From positions 1 through 47,381 of the forward strand of contig JACPYS010000041.1 of the NCBI GenBank assembly GCA_016195915.1: a DNA stretch of 47,381 bases, in the 5' to 3' direction. The DNA is from Betaproteobacteria bacterium (GTDB taxonomy: Bacteria > Pseudomonadota > Gammaproteobacteria > Burkholderiales > SG8-39). Below are positions 17,957 to 26,819 of the stretch, piece by piece. The notes under the pieces are model-generated. The model was not told the DNA's origin. It saw only the letters and a program-made list of their open reading frames with translations, and did not search any database. Numbering within the stretch: the stretch's first letter is position 1; every line of letters starts with the position of its first letter. A program made the position numbers and the translations under genes.

Positions 17957-18011
17957 TTGCGACTATTGTTATTTTGCACTTTAATACTAACCATTCCGCG
18001 GCACTTGTCAA
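17957..18011. promoter_or_regulatory. Divergent promoter pair between the leftward operon and tetR
   Basis: Leftward: TTGACA (18006-18011 on the minus strand), a 16-bp spacer and TAGTAT (17984-17989), which would start the Region 1 operon at about 17977. Rightward: TTGCGA (17957-17962), 17 bp and TTTAAT (17980-17985), for the tetR gene. The two -10 elements overlap, so the promoters should compete. A TTCAATA half-site identical to the outer arm of the hyuA operator lies at 18024-18030, just before the tetR start. Confidence 0.5.
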
Positions 18012-18033
18012 TACCGATCACGATTCAATAATC

Positions 18034-18636
18034 ATGGCCCAAGTGAAGAAAAAGGCGGTGCGCGACGCGATCCTGCGATCGGCCTTCCGGCTGTTCAGCC
18101 GGCAGGGTTACGAGGCGACGACGCTGTCGCAGATCGCGAGCAGCGCAGGGGTGTCCACCGCCAACGTGTACGTCTATTTCACCTCCAAGCTCGAGGTCCT
18201 GTACGCCCTCTACGATCCGTGGCTGCGCGCGCGCCTGACGCGCCTTGAACGGCAGCTCGAGAAAGTGCGCGACCGCCGCCGGCGCCTGCGCCTGCTGCTC
18301 ACCGCGCTGTGGCGCGACATCCCGGGTGAGCGCAACGGTTTTGCCAACAATGTGATGCAGGCGGCGTCGACTTCCACACCGGAGGAGGGCTACTCTCCGA
18401 CGCTGCTCGGCTGGGTCGAAGAGCGGGTGGCGGCGATGCTGCGCGGCACGCTGCCGCCGGAGCGGCGCGAGGCCCTGGGGAGCGCGCGCTTCACGCATAT
18501 CCTGATGATGGCTTTCGACGGCTTCGTCATCAACTACCACCTGCGGCCAGGCAAGCATTGCAGCGCGGAAACTATCGACCTGATGTGCAGGTTGCTGCAG
18601 GGTTCGCTGCCGGCGGCGAGGCACGAGGACCGTTGA
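18034..18636 (+). CDS. TetR-family transcriptional regulator
   Basis: A 200-residue TetR-type repressor. The N-terminal helix-turn-helix is at residues 10-55 (AFRLFSRQGYEATTLSQIA then GVSTANVYVYFTSK). The C-terminal region is a variable ligand-binding, dimerising domain. The start is ATG 18034; no strong ribosome-binding site precedes it. It is transcribed away from the leftward operon and toward hyuA, and an operator-like palindrome lies 52 bp past its stop. It probably controls hyuA and perhaps both operons, with a pathway compound as inducer. Confidence 0.9.
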   Translation: MAQVKKKAVRDAILRSAFRLFSRQGYEATTLSQIASSAGVSTANVYVYFTSKLEVLYALYDPWLRARLTRLERQLEKVRDRRRRLRLLLTALWRDIPGERNGFANNVMQAASTSTPEEGYSPTLLGWVEERVAAMLRGTLPPERREALGSARFTHILMMAFDGFVINYHLRPGKHCSAETIDLMCRLLQGSLPAARHEDR

Positions 18637-18674
18637 TGCTGCGTTGCATCATCGGGTGACCGCCGGGAAAGCCA

Positions 18675-18703
18675 TTGACAAGGCAGTTTCAATAGTGAAT
18701 ATT
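18675..18703 (+). promoter_or_regulatory. Promoter of the hyuA operon
   Basis: TTGACA, a perfect -35, is at 18675-18680. AATATT (18698-18703) follows after 17 bp, with overlapping alternatives GAATAT and TATTAT. The implied start of transcription near 18709 leaves a leader of about 45 nt before the hyuA ATG at 18755. The -10 lies inside the palindromic operator. Confidence 0.6.
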
Positions 18704-18716
18704 ATTCGCTATTGAA
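18688..18716. promoter_or_regulatory. Operator-like palindrome over the hyuA -10
   Basis: A 29-bp inverted repeat centred at 18702, with inner arms CAATAGTGAATA and TATTCGCTATTG. Thirteen of fourteen base pairs match, the exception being 18696/18708. Its length and position over the -10 fit a TetR-family operator. It is the strongest palindrome I found in the window. Confidence 0.75.
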
Positions 18717-18754
18717 TGGCACCCGCATGGGTTCCGCAGAGGAGGGCAGCGGCA

Positions 18755-20815
18755 ATGGCGAGCAAGCGCAACTGGGTCGTCGGCACGGACATCGGCGGCA
18801 CCTTCACCGACATCATCGGCGTCAACCTCGCAACCGGGGAGCAGCGCCTCGGCAAGGTGGCCTCTACGCCGCCCACCTACTTCGACGGCGTGATCAACGG
18901 CCTCGAGCGCGCCGGGCTGAAGGGCGATGAAGTGCTCTCGTTCCGCCACGGCGCGACGGTTTCCACCAACGCGATCCTGGAGAGAAAGGGCGTCAAGACG
19001 GCGCTCATCACCACCGAGGGCTTCCGCGACGTTCTCGGCGGCGGGCGCGCCGAGCGGATCTCCGCGTTCGAACTGGACTGGGACCCGCCCGAACTGATCA
19101 TTCAGCGCCGCAACGTCCTCACCGTACGCGAGCGCATCAGCCCCTATGGGGAGGTGGTCACCAAGCTGGCGGAAGCGGAGGTGCGGCGTGCCGCGCGCAT
19201 GATCAGCAAGCGCGGCATCGAGTCGGTGGCGGTGGTGTACATGGATTCGTTCATGAATCCGGTGCACGAGAACCGCACGCGCGAGATCCTCCAGGAGGAA
19301 CTGCCCGGGCTGGATGTCACGCTGTCACACGAGGTGCTGCCGCAGATGCTCGAATTCGAGCGCACTTGCACCACCGTGCTGAATGCCTACATCTCGCCAA
19401 TCCTGAAGAACTATCTCGGCGGGCTGTCGCGGCGGCTGAAAAAGGACTGGAACTATGCCGGCTCGATTCTGGTCACCACCTCGGGCGGCGGCGTGATCGG
19501 CATGGACGAGGCGGTGAAGTTTCCGGCCAAGACCTTTCATTCCTCGCCCGTTTCGGGCGCGGTGGGCCTGGCCGGCTATATCGGCTCGCTCGCCGGCTTC
19601 GAGAACGTGATCGCATTCGAGACCGGCGGCACCACCAACAACGTTTCCATCATCTACAAGGGCAAGCCCGCGATCACCCACGAGTGGAAGATCCTGTGGA
19701 ACGTGCCATGCTGCCTGCCCTCGGTGGACACGATCTACATCGGCGCGGGCGGGGGCTCCATCGGCTGGGTGGACAAGGGCGGCATGCTCAACGTCGGGCC
19801 GCAGAGCATGGGCGCGGTGCCCGGTCCGGCCTGCTATGGCGCGGGCGGCACCGAGCCGACCAATACCGACACCCAGATCGTGCTCGGCCGCATCGATCCG
19901 GAGTACTACCTGGGCGGCGAGATCAAGGTCGACGGCGCGCTCTCGCACAAGGCGCTGAAGGAGAAGATCGGCGAGCGCTACGGCTGGGACGCGCCGGCCT
20001 CCGCGGCCAACATGTACCTGGTGGCGATGACCAACCTGATGATGGCGATGCGCCTGCAGACCGTCTCGCGCGGCTGGGACCCGCGCGACTTCGCCATCGT
20101 GCCCTATGGCGGCGGCGGCGCCATGTATGCCTGCGACCTGGCGCGCGAAATCGGCGCCAATCGCGTGATCGTGCCGCCGCTTCCGGGCTACGCCTCGGCC
20201 TTCGGCGCCATCCGCGTCGACGTGAAGCACGAGTTCACCACGCCACTGCACAAGATCGAGGCCGAGCTGGATTTCAAGAAGCTCAACCGCGAATTCGACG
20301 CGCTGGTGAAGAAAGGAACCCGCACCCTCGAACGCGAGGGCATGCGGCCGGACCAGATCACGATCGAGCGTTACGTCGACGTGAAGTACTTCAGCCAGGC
20401 CCGGTTCTTCACCGTCGAGGTCGGTCCGGAGCCGATACACGAACTCGGCCGGATCACGGAGAACTTCATGAGCGCGATGCAGCTCGCCTACGGCTACACG
20501 CTGCCCCCGGGCTACGCGCCGGTGGAACTGGTCAACCTGCGCGTCATCGCGCGCGGACAATTGCCGAAACCGGACCTGCCCGAGGTGAAGCGCGATACGA
20601 CGCTCGAACAGGCGAGGAAGCGCCCGCGCAAGGTGTGGTTCAAGGACACGGGCTTCATCGATGCCGCGATCTACGAGCGCGAGAAGCTGCCCGTCGGCGC
20701 AGGCTTCGACGGGCCGGCGATCATCGAGCAGCCCGACACCACAACCGTGATGCCACCCAATACGCACTGCGACGTCGACAAATACGGCAATCTGATCATC
20801 CGCGTGGACCGGTAG
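18755..20815 (+). CDS. hyuA: Hydantoinase/oxoprolinase family subunit A
   Basis: A 686-residue HyuA-type ATP-dependent subunit. The N-terminal actin-like phosphate motif GTDIGGTFTD is at residues 10-19, followed by FRHGATVSTNAILERKG. The central hydantoinase_A domain includes AFETGGTTNN and the glycine-rich IGAGGGSIGW. ATG 18755 is preferred because AGGAGGG lies 8 nt upstream; the in-frame ATG at 18716 falls inside the operator. Family members are N-methylhydantoinase, 5-oxoprolinase and the acetone/acetophenone carboxylases. The next genes favour a carboxylase-like or lactam-opening role, but substrate is not readable. Confidence 0.9.
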   Translation: MASKRNWVVGTDIGGTFTDIIGVNLATGEQRLGKVASTPPTYFDGVINGLERAGLKGDEVLSFRHGATVSTNAILERKGVKTALITTEGFRDVLGGGRAERISAFELDWDPPELIIQRRNVLTVRERISPYGEVVTKLAEAEVRRAARMISKRGIESVAVVYMDSFMNPVHENRTREILQEELPGLDVTLSHEVLPQMLEFERTCTTVLNAYISPILKNYLGGLSRRLKKDWNYAGSILVTTSGGGVIGMDEAVKFPAKTFHSSPVSGAVGLAGYIGSLAGFENVIAFETGGTTNNVSIIYKGKPAITHEWKILWNVPCCLPSVDTIYIGAGGGSIGWVDKGGMLNVGPQSMGAVPGPACYGAGGTEPTNTDTQIVLGRIDPEYYLGGEIKVDGALSHKALKEKIGERYGWDAPASAANMYLVAMTNLMMAMRLQTVSRGWDPRDFAIVPYGGGGAMYACDLAREIGANRVIVPPLPGYASAFGAIRVDVKHEFTTPLHKIEAELDFKKLNREFDALVKKGTRTLEREGMRPDQITIERYVDVKYFSQARFFTVEVGPEPIHELGRITENFMSAMQLAYGYTLPPGYAPVELVNLRVIARGQLPKPDLPEVKRDTTLEQARKRPRKVWFKDTGFIDAAIYEREKLPVGAGFDGPAIIEQPDTTTVMPPNTHCDVDKYGNLIIRVDR

Positions 20816-20823
20816 GAGGCCCC

Positions 20824-22803
20824 ATGACCAGCGAGACCAGGAAGACTGCAAAGCACGGCCAGGCGACGGCTCCGGTGGGAGGGGTCAAGGAAAGGCTCGC
20901 CCATACCTCCGACATCGGCATGGATCTGATCACCTTCGAGGTGATGAGAAACGCGTTCGTCGCGGCCTGCTACGAAGCTTCGACCACCATCGAGCGGGTT
21001 GCCTACCATCCGGTGGTCGGCATGGGCCGCGACCGCTCGAACGCTCTGCTCACGCGCGACGGACGGCTGGTGGCCCATGGCCACACCGACGCTGCAGCCC
21101 ACTACGCATCTTTCGGCCCTTCGGTGAAGGAACTGATCAAGGACGTGGCGCTGCACACCATGAAGCCGGGCGATACGTTCCTCTTTTCCGATCCCTACCG
21201 GACCGGCTCCCACGTCAACGACACGCGGCTGATCCGGCCGATCTTTCACAAGGGGGAGATCGTCGCATTTGCCTGCACCGTGATCCACTGGGCGGACATG
21301 GGCGGCCCGATGCCCGGCACCTTCAATCCGGAGGCGACCACCTGCTACGCGGAAGGGATCCGCATCCCGCCGATCCGCCTGTTCAAGGAAGACAAGCTCG
21401 ACGAGGAGCTGTTTTCCTTTATCGCCATCAACATCCGTTCTTCGACCGAGCGGCGCGCGGACCTGCAGGCGCAATACGAGGCCTCGCGCCTGATCGACCG
21501 GCGCGTGAAGGAACTGTGCGAGCGCTACGGCAAGGACACGCTCTATCAGGCGTTCGAGGAACAGTTCAATTACACCGAGCGGTTGATGCTTGCGGAACTC
21601 GCGCTGCTTCCGGATGGCAAATGGGAATTCGAGGACTTCGGCGACCAGGACGTGATGTCGCCGGGCAAGCCGCCGATCCGCGTGCACTGCCGCATGACCA
21701 AGAAGGAGACCAAGCTCTCCTTCGACTGGACCCAATGCGGCCCGCAGCCGCGCGGCTCCTGGGGCTGCAGCTATGCCACGCTCACCGGCGGCAACTACCT
21801 CGGCTTCATGATCTGCTTTCCGCAGCTGTTTCCTTTGAACGAGGGGATCATCCGCAATCTCGAAATCATTTCGAAGCAGGGCACTTGCGTCGACGTGATC
21901 GAACCCGCGCCCACCACGGGCTATGCGTCCGGCGCGTTCGACAAGGTGGAAGCGGTCACCATCGCCTGCCTTGCAGGGCCGATGGGTAAAGTGCAGCCCT
22001 GGCGCGTCTACCCGGCTGCGGTCAGCCTGACCAACCTCTGCATGGGCGGGTTCAATCCGCGCACCAAGAAGCAGTTCGTGCAGTACACCTACGCCGTGGG
22101 CGGGGAGAATGCGCGCACCTACAAGGACGGCAAGTCGCTCATCTTCATGCGCTTTTGCAACGCGCGCACGATTCCCCAGGAACTCGAGGAGCGGTGGTTT
22201 CCGGTCCTATACACGCGCTACGAGGCGCGCCCCGATTCCTGCGGCCACGGCATGTACCGGGGCGGCTTTGCGCTGTTGCGCGAGCTCACCGTGCTCACCG
22301 ACGTCACCATGACCATCCATGGCGATCGCGAGAAGTTCACACCGTTCGGCCTGTCCGGGGGGCTGAACGGCGGCGGCTGCAACCTGATCATCAACAAGGG
22401 GACGAAAAAGGAATTCAACGCGGGCATGTATGCCACCGGTGTGGAACTGAAGAAAGGCGACAAGATCTTCTACTCGTCCTCCGGAGGCGGCGGTTTCGGC
22501 AACCCGCTCGAGCGCGATCAGAAACTGGTACTCGAAGACGTCATGGACGAGTGGCTCTCGGTCGAAGCGGCAAAGGAATTTTACGGCGTGGTGATCAAGG
22601 TGCTGGATCGCGAGGCACTCGATTACCGCATCGACTCCAAGGCGACCGCGCTCGCGCGTGCCAGGCTGCGCAAGAAAGGTTTCAAGGAAGGCCGTGGCTC
22701 GCACCAGCTCCATCCCAAGGGAAAACTCATCAAGGTCGACTGGATTCCGACCGAAGAGGAGGTGGCGCCGCACATCACCGTATCGCGGCCCCCGGGCTGG
22801 TAG
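20824..22803 (+). CDS. hyuB: Hydantoinase/oxoprolinase family subunit B
   Basis: A 659-residue HyuB-type subunit. The family core starts near residue 36 with FEVMRNAFVAACYEAS and includes GDTFLFSDPYRTGSHVNDTRL and a C-terminal SGGLNGGGCN plus SSGGGGFGNPLERD. AGGAGG overlaps the hyuA stop, 4 nt before ATG 20824, so translation is coupled. A and B together form the ATP-dependent enzyme. The C-terminus carries a basic tail (KKGFKEGRGSHQLHPKGK) that is not part of the usual core. Confidence 0.9.
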   Translation: MTSETRKTAKHGQATAPVGGVKERLAHTSDIGMDLITFEVMRNAFVAACYEASTTIERVAYHPVVGMGRDRSNALLTRDGRLVAHGHTDAAAHYASFGPSVKELIKDVALHTMKPGDTFLFSDPYRTGSHVNDTRLIRPIFHKGEIVAFACTVIHWADMGGPMPGTFNPEATTCYAEGIRIPPIRLFKEDKLDEELFSFIAINIRSSTERRADLQAQYEASRLIDRRVKELCERYGKDTLYQAFEEQFNYTERLMLAELALLPDGKWEFEDFGDQDVMSPGKPPIRVHCRMTKKETKLSFDWTQCGPQPRGSWGCSYATLTGGNYLGFMICFPQLFPLNEGIIRNLEIISKQGTCVDVIEPAPTTGYASGAFDKVEAVTIACLAGPMGKVQPWRVYPAAVSLTNLCMGGFNPRTKKQFVQYTYAVGGENARTYKDGKSLIFMRFCNARTIPQELEERWFPVLYTRYEARPDSCGHGMYRGGFALLRELTVLTDVTMTIHGDREKFTPFGLSGGLNGGGCNLIINKGTKKEFNAGMYATGVELKKGDKIFYSSSGGGGFGNPLERDQKLVLEDVMDEWLSVEAAKEFYGVVIKVLDREALDYRIDSKATALARARLRKKGFKEGRGSHQLHPKGKLIKVDWIPTEEEVAPHITVSRPPGW

Positions 22804-22817
22804 CGGGAACGCGGCAC

Positions 22818-24374
22818 GTGGCGGAGGGCTGGGACACCCGCGTTCTTCCCAGGGTCCACCCGACGGTGGTCCACATGCTGGCCGATGCGGCGGCGCGATC
22901 CGGGGACGCGACGGCGCTGGTGTGCGGTGACCGGCAGCTTGCCTATGCGCAGTACCTGCGCTGCGTGGCCGGATTCGCTCGCGAACTGGTGGCGATGGGT
23001 GCGCGCGGCTCGCGGGTGGCGCTCGTCTGCGGCAATTCGCTCGACATGCCTGTGGCGATGTTCGCAGCACATGCGGCGGGCGCGCAGGCGGTGCCGATCA
23101 ATCCCACGTATACCGCGCGCGAGCTCTCGCATATTCTCGGCGATGCGGGAGTTCAGGTCGCGGTATACGACGACGATGTCGCCGGGACCGTTGAGCCTTT
23201 GTGCGCATCGCTCGGAATAGCGCACCGCGTTCGCGTCGGCGGGTCGGGCGGCCGCAGCCTCGATCACTGGAAGGACGACGCGGCGCTCGCGCTGCCGGAG
23301 CCATTGCCAACCCCGTCCGACTACGCCACGCTGCAATATACCGGCGGCACCACGGGGCTGCCCAAGGGCGTGAATATCACCCACGCGCAGATGGCGATCA
23401 ACATTTCGCAGCGCGAAGCGGCACTGCCGACGCGCCCTGACGACGAGCGCATCCTGTGCATGATGCCGCTGTTCCACGTATTTGCGGTGGCGATGTGCCT
23501 GCATCTCACAGTCTATTGCCGCGGAAAGCTGGTGATCATGCCGCGCTACAAGCCGGAGATTCTGCTCGAGCTGATCGGCCGCGAGCGGATCACCCGGCTT
23601 CCCGCCGGACCGACCGTGTTCATCGGGCTGCTCGCGCACGAAAACTTCGCCGGCACCGATTTTTCCAGTTTGCGCACCGCATATTCCGGCTCGGCACCGC
23701 TGCCGGAGGAGACAATCAAGCGGTGGCGCGAAGGCACCGGTACGCCGATCCTCGAGGGATTCGGGCAGACGGAGGCCGGACCCGTACTCACCTATGTACG
23801 CGACGGAGGGCCGTTCAAGGCCGGATCGGTGGGACCGGCACTGCCCCTCACCGAGATTCAGATCGTGGACGTGGAAACCGGCACCCGCGTGCTCGGCACC
23901 GGAGAAAAAGGGGAGATCCGGGCGCGCGGGCCGCAGATCATGTCGGGCTACAGGAACCGGCCCAAAGAGACCATGGAAGCTCTCCGCGCGGGCTGGCTCC
24001 ATACGGGCGACGTTGGTGAAATCGATGCCGATGGCTACCTGAGCATCCGCGACCGCAAGAAGGACATGGCGATTGTCGGGGGCTACAACGTTTATCCGCG
24101 CGAGATTGATGAAGTGCTGTTCGCGCATCCTGCGGTCCGAGATGCCGCGGCATCCGGCGTGCCCGACGCCTACTACGGGGAAGTGATCCGGGCTTATGTG
24201 GTGCTGAGGGAAGGCGCGAAGGCGAGCGTCGATGATCTGCTTGCTCACTGCACGGCGAATCTTGCGCGTTACAAGGTCCCCTCGAAGATCTACCTCGTGG
24301 CGGAGCTGCCGCGCACCACCGTGGGCAAGGTGGACCGAAACGTCCTGCGCCAGAAGCTCGCCGCAGAAGCCTGA
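22818..24374 (+). CDS. AMP-dependent acyl-CoA synthetase/ligase 1
   Basis: A 518-residue ANL-superfamily ligase that activates a carboxylate to an acyl-AMP and probably a CoA thioester. The P-loop is YTGGTTGLPKG (about 174-184), the A5 motif is EGFGQTEAGP, the hinge region is IRDRKKDMAIVGGYNVYPREID and the catalytic Lys is in TTVGKVDR (about Lys504). The start is taken as GTG 22818, 14 bp after hyuB; an in-frame ATG 57 bp later is possible. In acetophenone degradation a dedicated ligase follows a HyuAB-like carboxylase, and the arrangement here is similar. Confidence 0.9.
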   Translation: MAEGWDTRVLPRVHPTVVHMLADAAARSGDATALVCGDRQLAYAQYLRCVAGFARELVAMGARGSRVALVCGNSLDMPVAMFAAHAAGAQAVPINPTYTARELSHILGDAGVQVAVYDDDVAGTVEPLCASLGIAHRVRVGGSGGRSLDHWKDDAALALPEPLPTPSDYATLQYTGGTTGLPKGVNITHAQMAINISQREAALPTRPDDERILCMMPLFHVFAVAMCLHLTVYCRGKLVIMPRYKPEILLELIGRERITRLPAGPTVFIGLLAHENFAGTDFSSLRTAYSGSAPLPEETIKRWREGTGTPILEGFGQTEAGPVLTYVRDGGPFKAGSVGPALPLTEIQIVDVETGTRVLGTGEKGEIRARGPQIMSGYRNRPKETMEALRAGWLHTGDVGEIDADGYLSIRDRKKDMAIVGGYNVYPREIDEVLFAHPAVRDAAASGVPDAYYGEVIRAYVVLREGAKASVDDLLAHCTANLARYKVPSKIYLVAELPRTTVGKVDRNVLRQKLAAEA

Positions 24375-24460
24375 AGGTGTGCAACGCGATGCGAGCCGGT
24401 CGTGGACCTGATGGCTGATTGACTCGATCCCGATAAAACGATCAACGACAGGAGAGATCC

Positions 24461-25870
24461 ATGGGTAAGAGCAAGTGGTACGACATGCGCGAGTTCCTCT
24501 CGTTCCTGGAGGCCAGGAAGGATCTGATGCACGTCCGCGAACGGGTCGATCCCGGTTGGGAGATCAATGGCATCACCCGGATCGGACTGCAGGAGAGGGG
24601 ACCGGCCATCGTATTTCACGACATCAAGGGCGCCGACTATCCGCTGGTCGCGAACATGCTCGGCGCCGACCGGCGCTACCTGTGGGCATTGGGCATCGAC
24701 AAATGGAGCGACTTCAACAACGAGTGGCTGCGGCGAACCGCCAGGATGGTTCCCTGGCGCGTGCTCAAGGACGCGCCCTGCCAGGAACAGCTGATCAAGG
24801 GCCGCGCCATCGACCTGCACAGGATCTGCAACGTCGTGTGGCACCAGCACGACGGTGGCGAATTTCCGGGCACGCTGTCGGTGTCGGTCACCAAGGACCC
24901 GGAATCGGGCGTGCTGAACGCCGGCATCTACCGCATGCACACGTTGAGCCGCAACTCACTCGGCTGGGGCGCGCCCGAATACACCCACGGCCGCCAGCAC
25001 TACATGAAGTACGAGCGGCTCGGCAAACCGATGCCTATGGCGGTGATCACCGGTTACGACCCGACCGTGTTCATCGTGGCGAGCACGCGCACGCCCCCCG
25101 ATGTGGACGAGTTCCAGATCGCGGGCGCGCTGCGCGGCGCGCCGCTCGACATGGTCAAGTGCCAGCTCTCGGACATCGTGGTTCCCGCCACCAGTGAATG
25201 GGTGTTCGAGGGCATCGTTCGTCCGGGAGTGCGCAAGATCGAGGGAGGATTCGGCGAATACACCGGCTGTTACGGCGAGGCGCGCTCCAATCCAGTGTTC
25301 GAGGTGCAGCGCATCACGCATCGCAACCAGCCCATGTACCTCGGCGCGCGCGAACAGTGGTATCCCTCGGAGAGTGCGCTCTCGGTGGGGAAGTCTTCGC
25401 AGGCGGTCGCGTTCAAGACGCTGCGCGAACTGGTGCCGGGCGTGCTCGACATGCGCTGCGACGTGTCCTACGAGGCGATCGTCAAGATCGACAAGCTGTT
25501 CCCGGGGCACCCGCAGCAGGTGATGGACGCGGTATGGGGCGCGACCTACGCGCGCTACAAGCATGTGATCGTCGTCGACAAGGACATCGACATCTGGGAC
25601 TACGACAGCGTGCACTGGGCGCTCTCGACGCGCGTGCGCGCCGATCGCGACGTCAACATCCTGCCGCGCCGGGCAGGCCAGTGGCTCGACCCCGCGGTAT
25701 CGCTGCGCGAGAAAGGGTGGCAGACCGGATTCGGCATCGACGCGACCATGCCCACCGAGGAGTACGCCTTCTGGGGCGAGAAGCCGCCGCGCATGGTCGA
25801 CGATCCGGAGGTCGTGCATAAAGTCATGGCAAAGTGGGGGAAGAAGCTCCACTGGCAAAAGCACCGGTAG
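24461..25870 (+). CDS. UbiD-family prenylated-flavin (de)carboxylase
   Basis: A 469-residue UbiD-family protein. The family's prFMN/active-site signatures are NAGIYRMH (Arg about 158) and EGGFGEYTG, whose glutamates (about 261 and 266) have the five-residue spacing of the catalytic pair in Fdc1. UbiD enzymes reversibly decarboxylate aromatic or alpha,beta-unsaturated acids and need prFMN from UbiX; no ubiX is in the window. A ribosome-binding site GGAGAG precedes ATG 24461. It lies 86 bp after the ligase with no obvious new promoter. Confidence 0.9.
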   Translation: MGKSKWYDMREFLSFLEARKDLMHVRERVDPGWEINGITRIGLQERGPAIVFHDIKGADYPLVANMLGADRRYLWALGIDKWSDFNNEWLRRTARMVPWRVLKDAPCQEQLIKGRAIDLHRICNVVWHQHDGGEFPGTLSVSVTKDPESGVLNAGIYRMHTLSRNSLGWGAPEYTHGRQHYMKYERLGKPMPMAVITGYDPTVFIVASTRTPPDVDEFQIAGALRGAPLDMVKCQLSDIVVPATSEWVFEGIVRPGVRKIEGGFGEYTGCYGEARSNPVFEVQRITHRNQPMYLGAREQWYPSESALSVGKSSQAVAFKTLRELVPGVLDMRCDVSYEAIVKIDKLFPGHPQQVMDAVWGATYARYKHVIVVDKDIDIWDYDSVHWALSTRVRADRDVNILPRRAGQWLDPAVSLREKGWQTGFGIDATMPTEEYAFWGEKPPRMVDDPEVVHKVMAKWGKKLHWQKHR

Positions 25871-25907
25871 GATCAGGACGAGGCCTGAGGCGCGAACGGG
25901 AGGCTGT

Positions 25908-26810
25908 ATGCAAGTGCAAGGCACCGAACACTGGACCAACAAGGGCGAAGTGAGGCTGTTCCTCTGGCACAAGCGCGCTATCGAAACGAGCCCGCTGCAA
26001 GGCACCGTGCTATTCGTGCACGGTTCTTCGATGGCCTCGCAGCCAACCTTCGACCTGCAGGTGCCGGGACGGCCCGACTCCTCGGTGATGGCGTGGTTTG
26101 CCGAGCGCGGATTCGACACCTGGTGCATGGACAACGAAGGTTACGGGCGCTCGGACAAGCGGCGTCCGATCAACTGCGACATCGCCAACGGCGCGGACGA
26201 CCTCGAGGCCGGCACCGAGTATGTGCTGCGGCAATCCGGCGCCAGACAACTGCTCGTCTATGGGATATCGTCAGGTGCGCTGAAGGCGGCGCTGTTCACC
26301 CAGCGCCGTCCGGAGCGCGTCGCGCGCCTCGCGCTCGATGCCTTCGTCTGGACCGGGGAGCGCAGCCCGACGCTCGCCGAGCGCAGGAAGAAGCTGCCCG
26401 AGTTCCTCGCGAAGAACCGCCGGCCGATCGATCGCAGCTTCGTGCACAGTATCTTCAACCGCGACCACCCGGGCAGCGCGGACGAAGCGACCGTCGAGGC
26501 GTTCGCCGACGCCATTCTCGCGCTGGATGACTCGATGCCTACGGGTACCTATGTGGACATGTGCTCGAAGCTTCCGCTGGTCGATCCGGCCGGAATCCCG
26601 GTGCCCACGCTCCTGTTGCGCGGCGAATACGACGGCATCGCGAGCATCGACGACCTGCTGGAATTCTTCCGGCGCCTGCCGAACGCCGACAAGCAGTTCA
26701 CCGTGATGGCCGGCATTTCGCACGCCAGCTTTCAGCAGAAGAACTACCTCACCGTGTATCACCTGCTGCACGCTTTCTTCAGCCAGCCGCAGCCGGTGTA
26801 CCGCGGCTGA
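25908..26810 (+). CDS. Alpha/beta hydrolase
   Basis: A 300-residue alpha/beta hydrolase. The oxyanion region is FVHGSSM, the nucleophile elbow GISSG has Ser121, and the likely acid (Asp242 in RGEYDG) and base (His272 in ISHAS) complete the triad. An intact triad argues for an active esterase, lactonase or C-C hydrolase. It starts 37 bp after the UbiD gene in the same orientation. It differs from the cap-bearing hydrolase at 13396-14562. Confidence 0.87.
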   Translation: MQVQGTEHWTNKGEVRLFLWHKRAIETSPLQGTVLFVHGSSMASQPTFDLQVPGRPDSSVMAWFAERGFDTWCMDNEGYGRSDKRRPINCDIANGADDLEAGTEYVLRQSGARQLLVYGISSGALKAALFTQRRPERVARLALDAFVWTGERSPTLAERRKKLPEFLAKNRRPIDRSFVHSIFNRDHPGSADEATVEAFADAILALDDSMPTGTYVDMCSKLPLVDPAGIPVPTLLLRGEYDGIASIDDLLEFFRRLPNADKQFTVMAGISHASFQQKNYLTVYHLLHAFFSQPQPVYRG

Positions 26811-26819
26811 GCGCGGACC

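Noticed and set aside
18716-18754. Upstream ATG as the start of hyuA
   Set aside because: It lies in the promoter/operator palindrome and has no ribosome-binding site; ATG 18755 has AGGAGGG at the right distance.
19325-20851. Minus-strand open frame of 508 codons over hyuA
   Set aside because: Antisense to a well-supported HyuA; translation has no family motifs.
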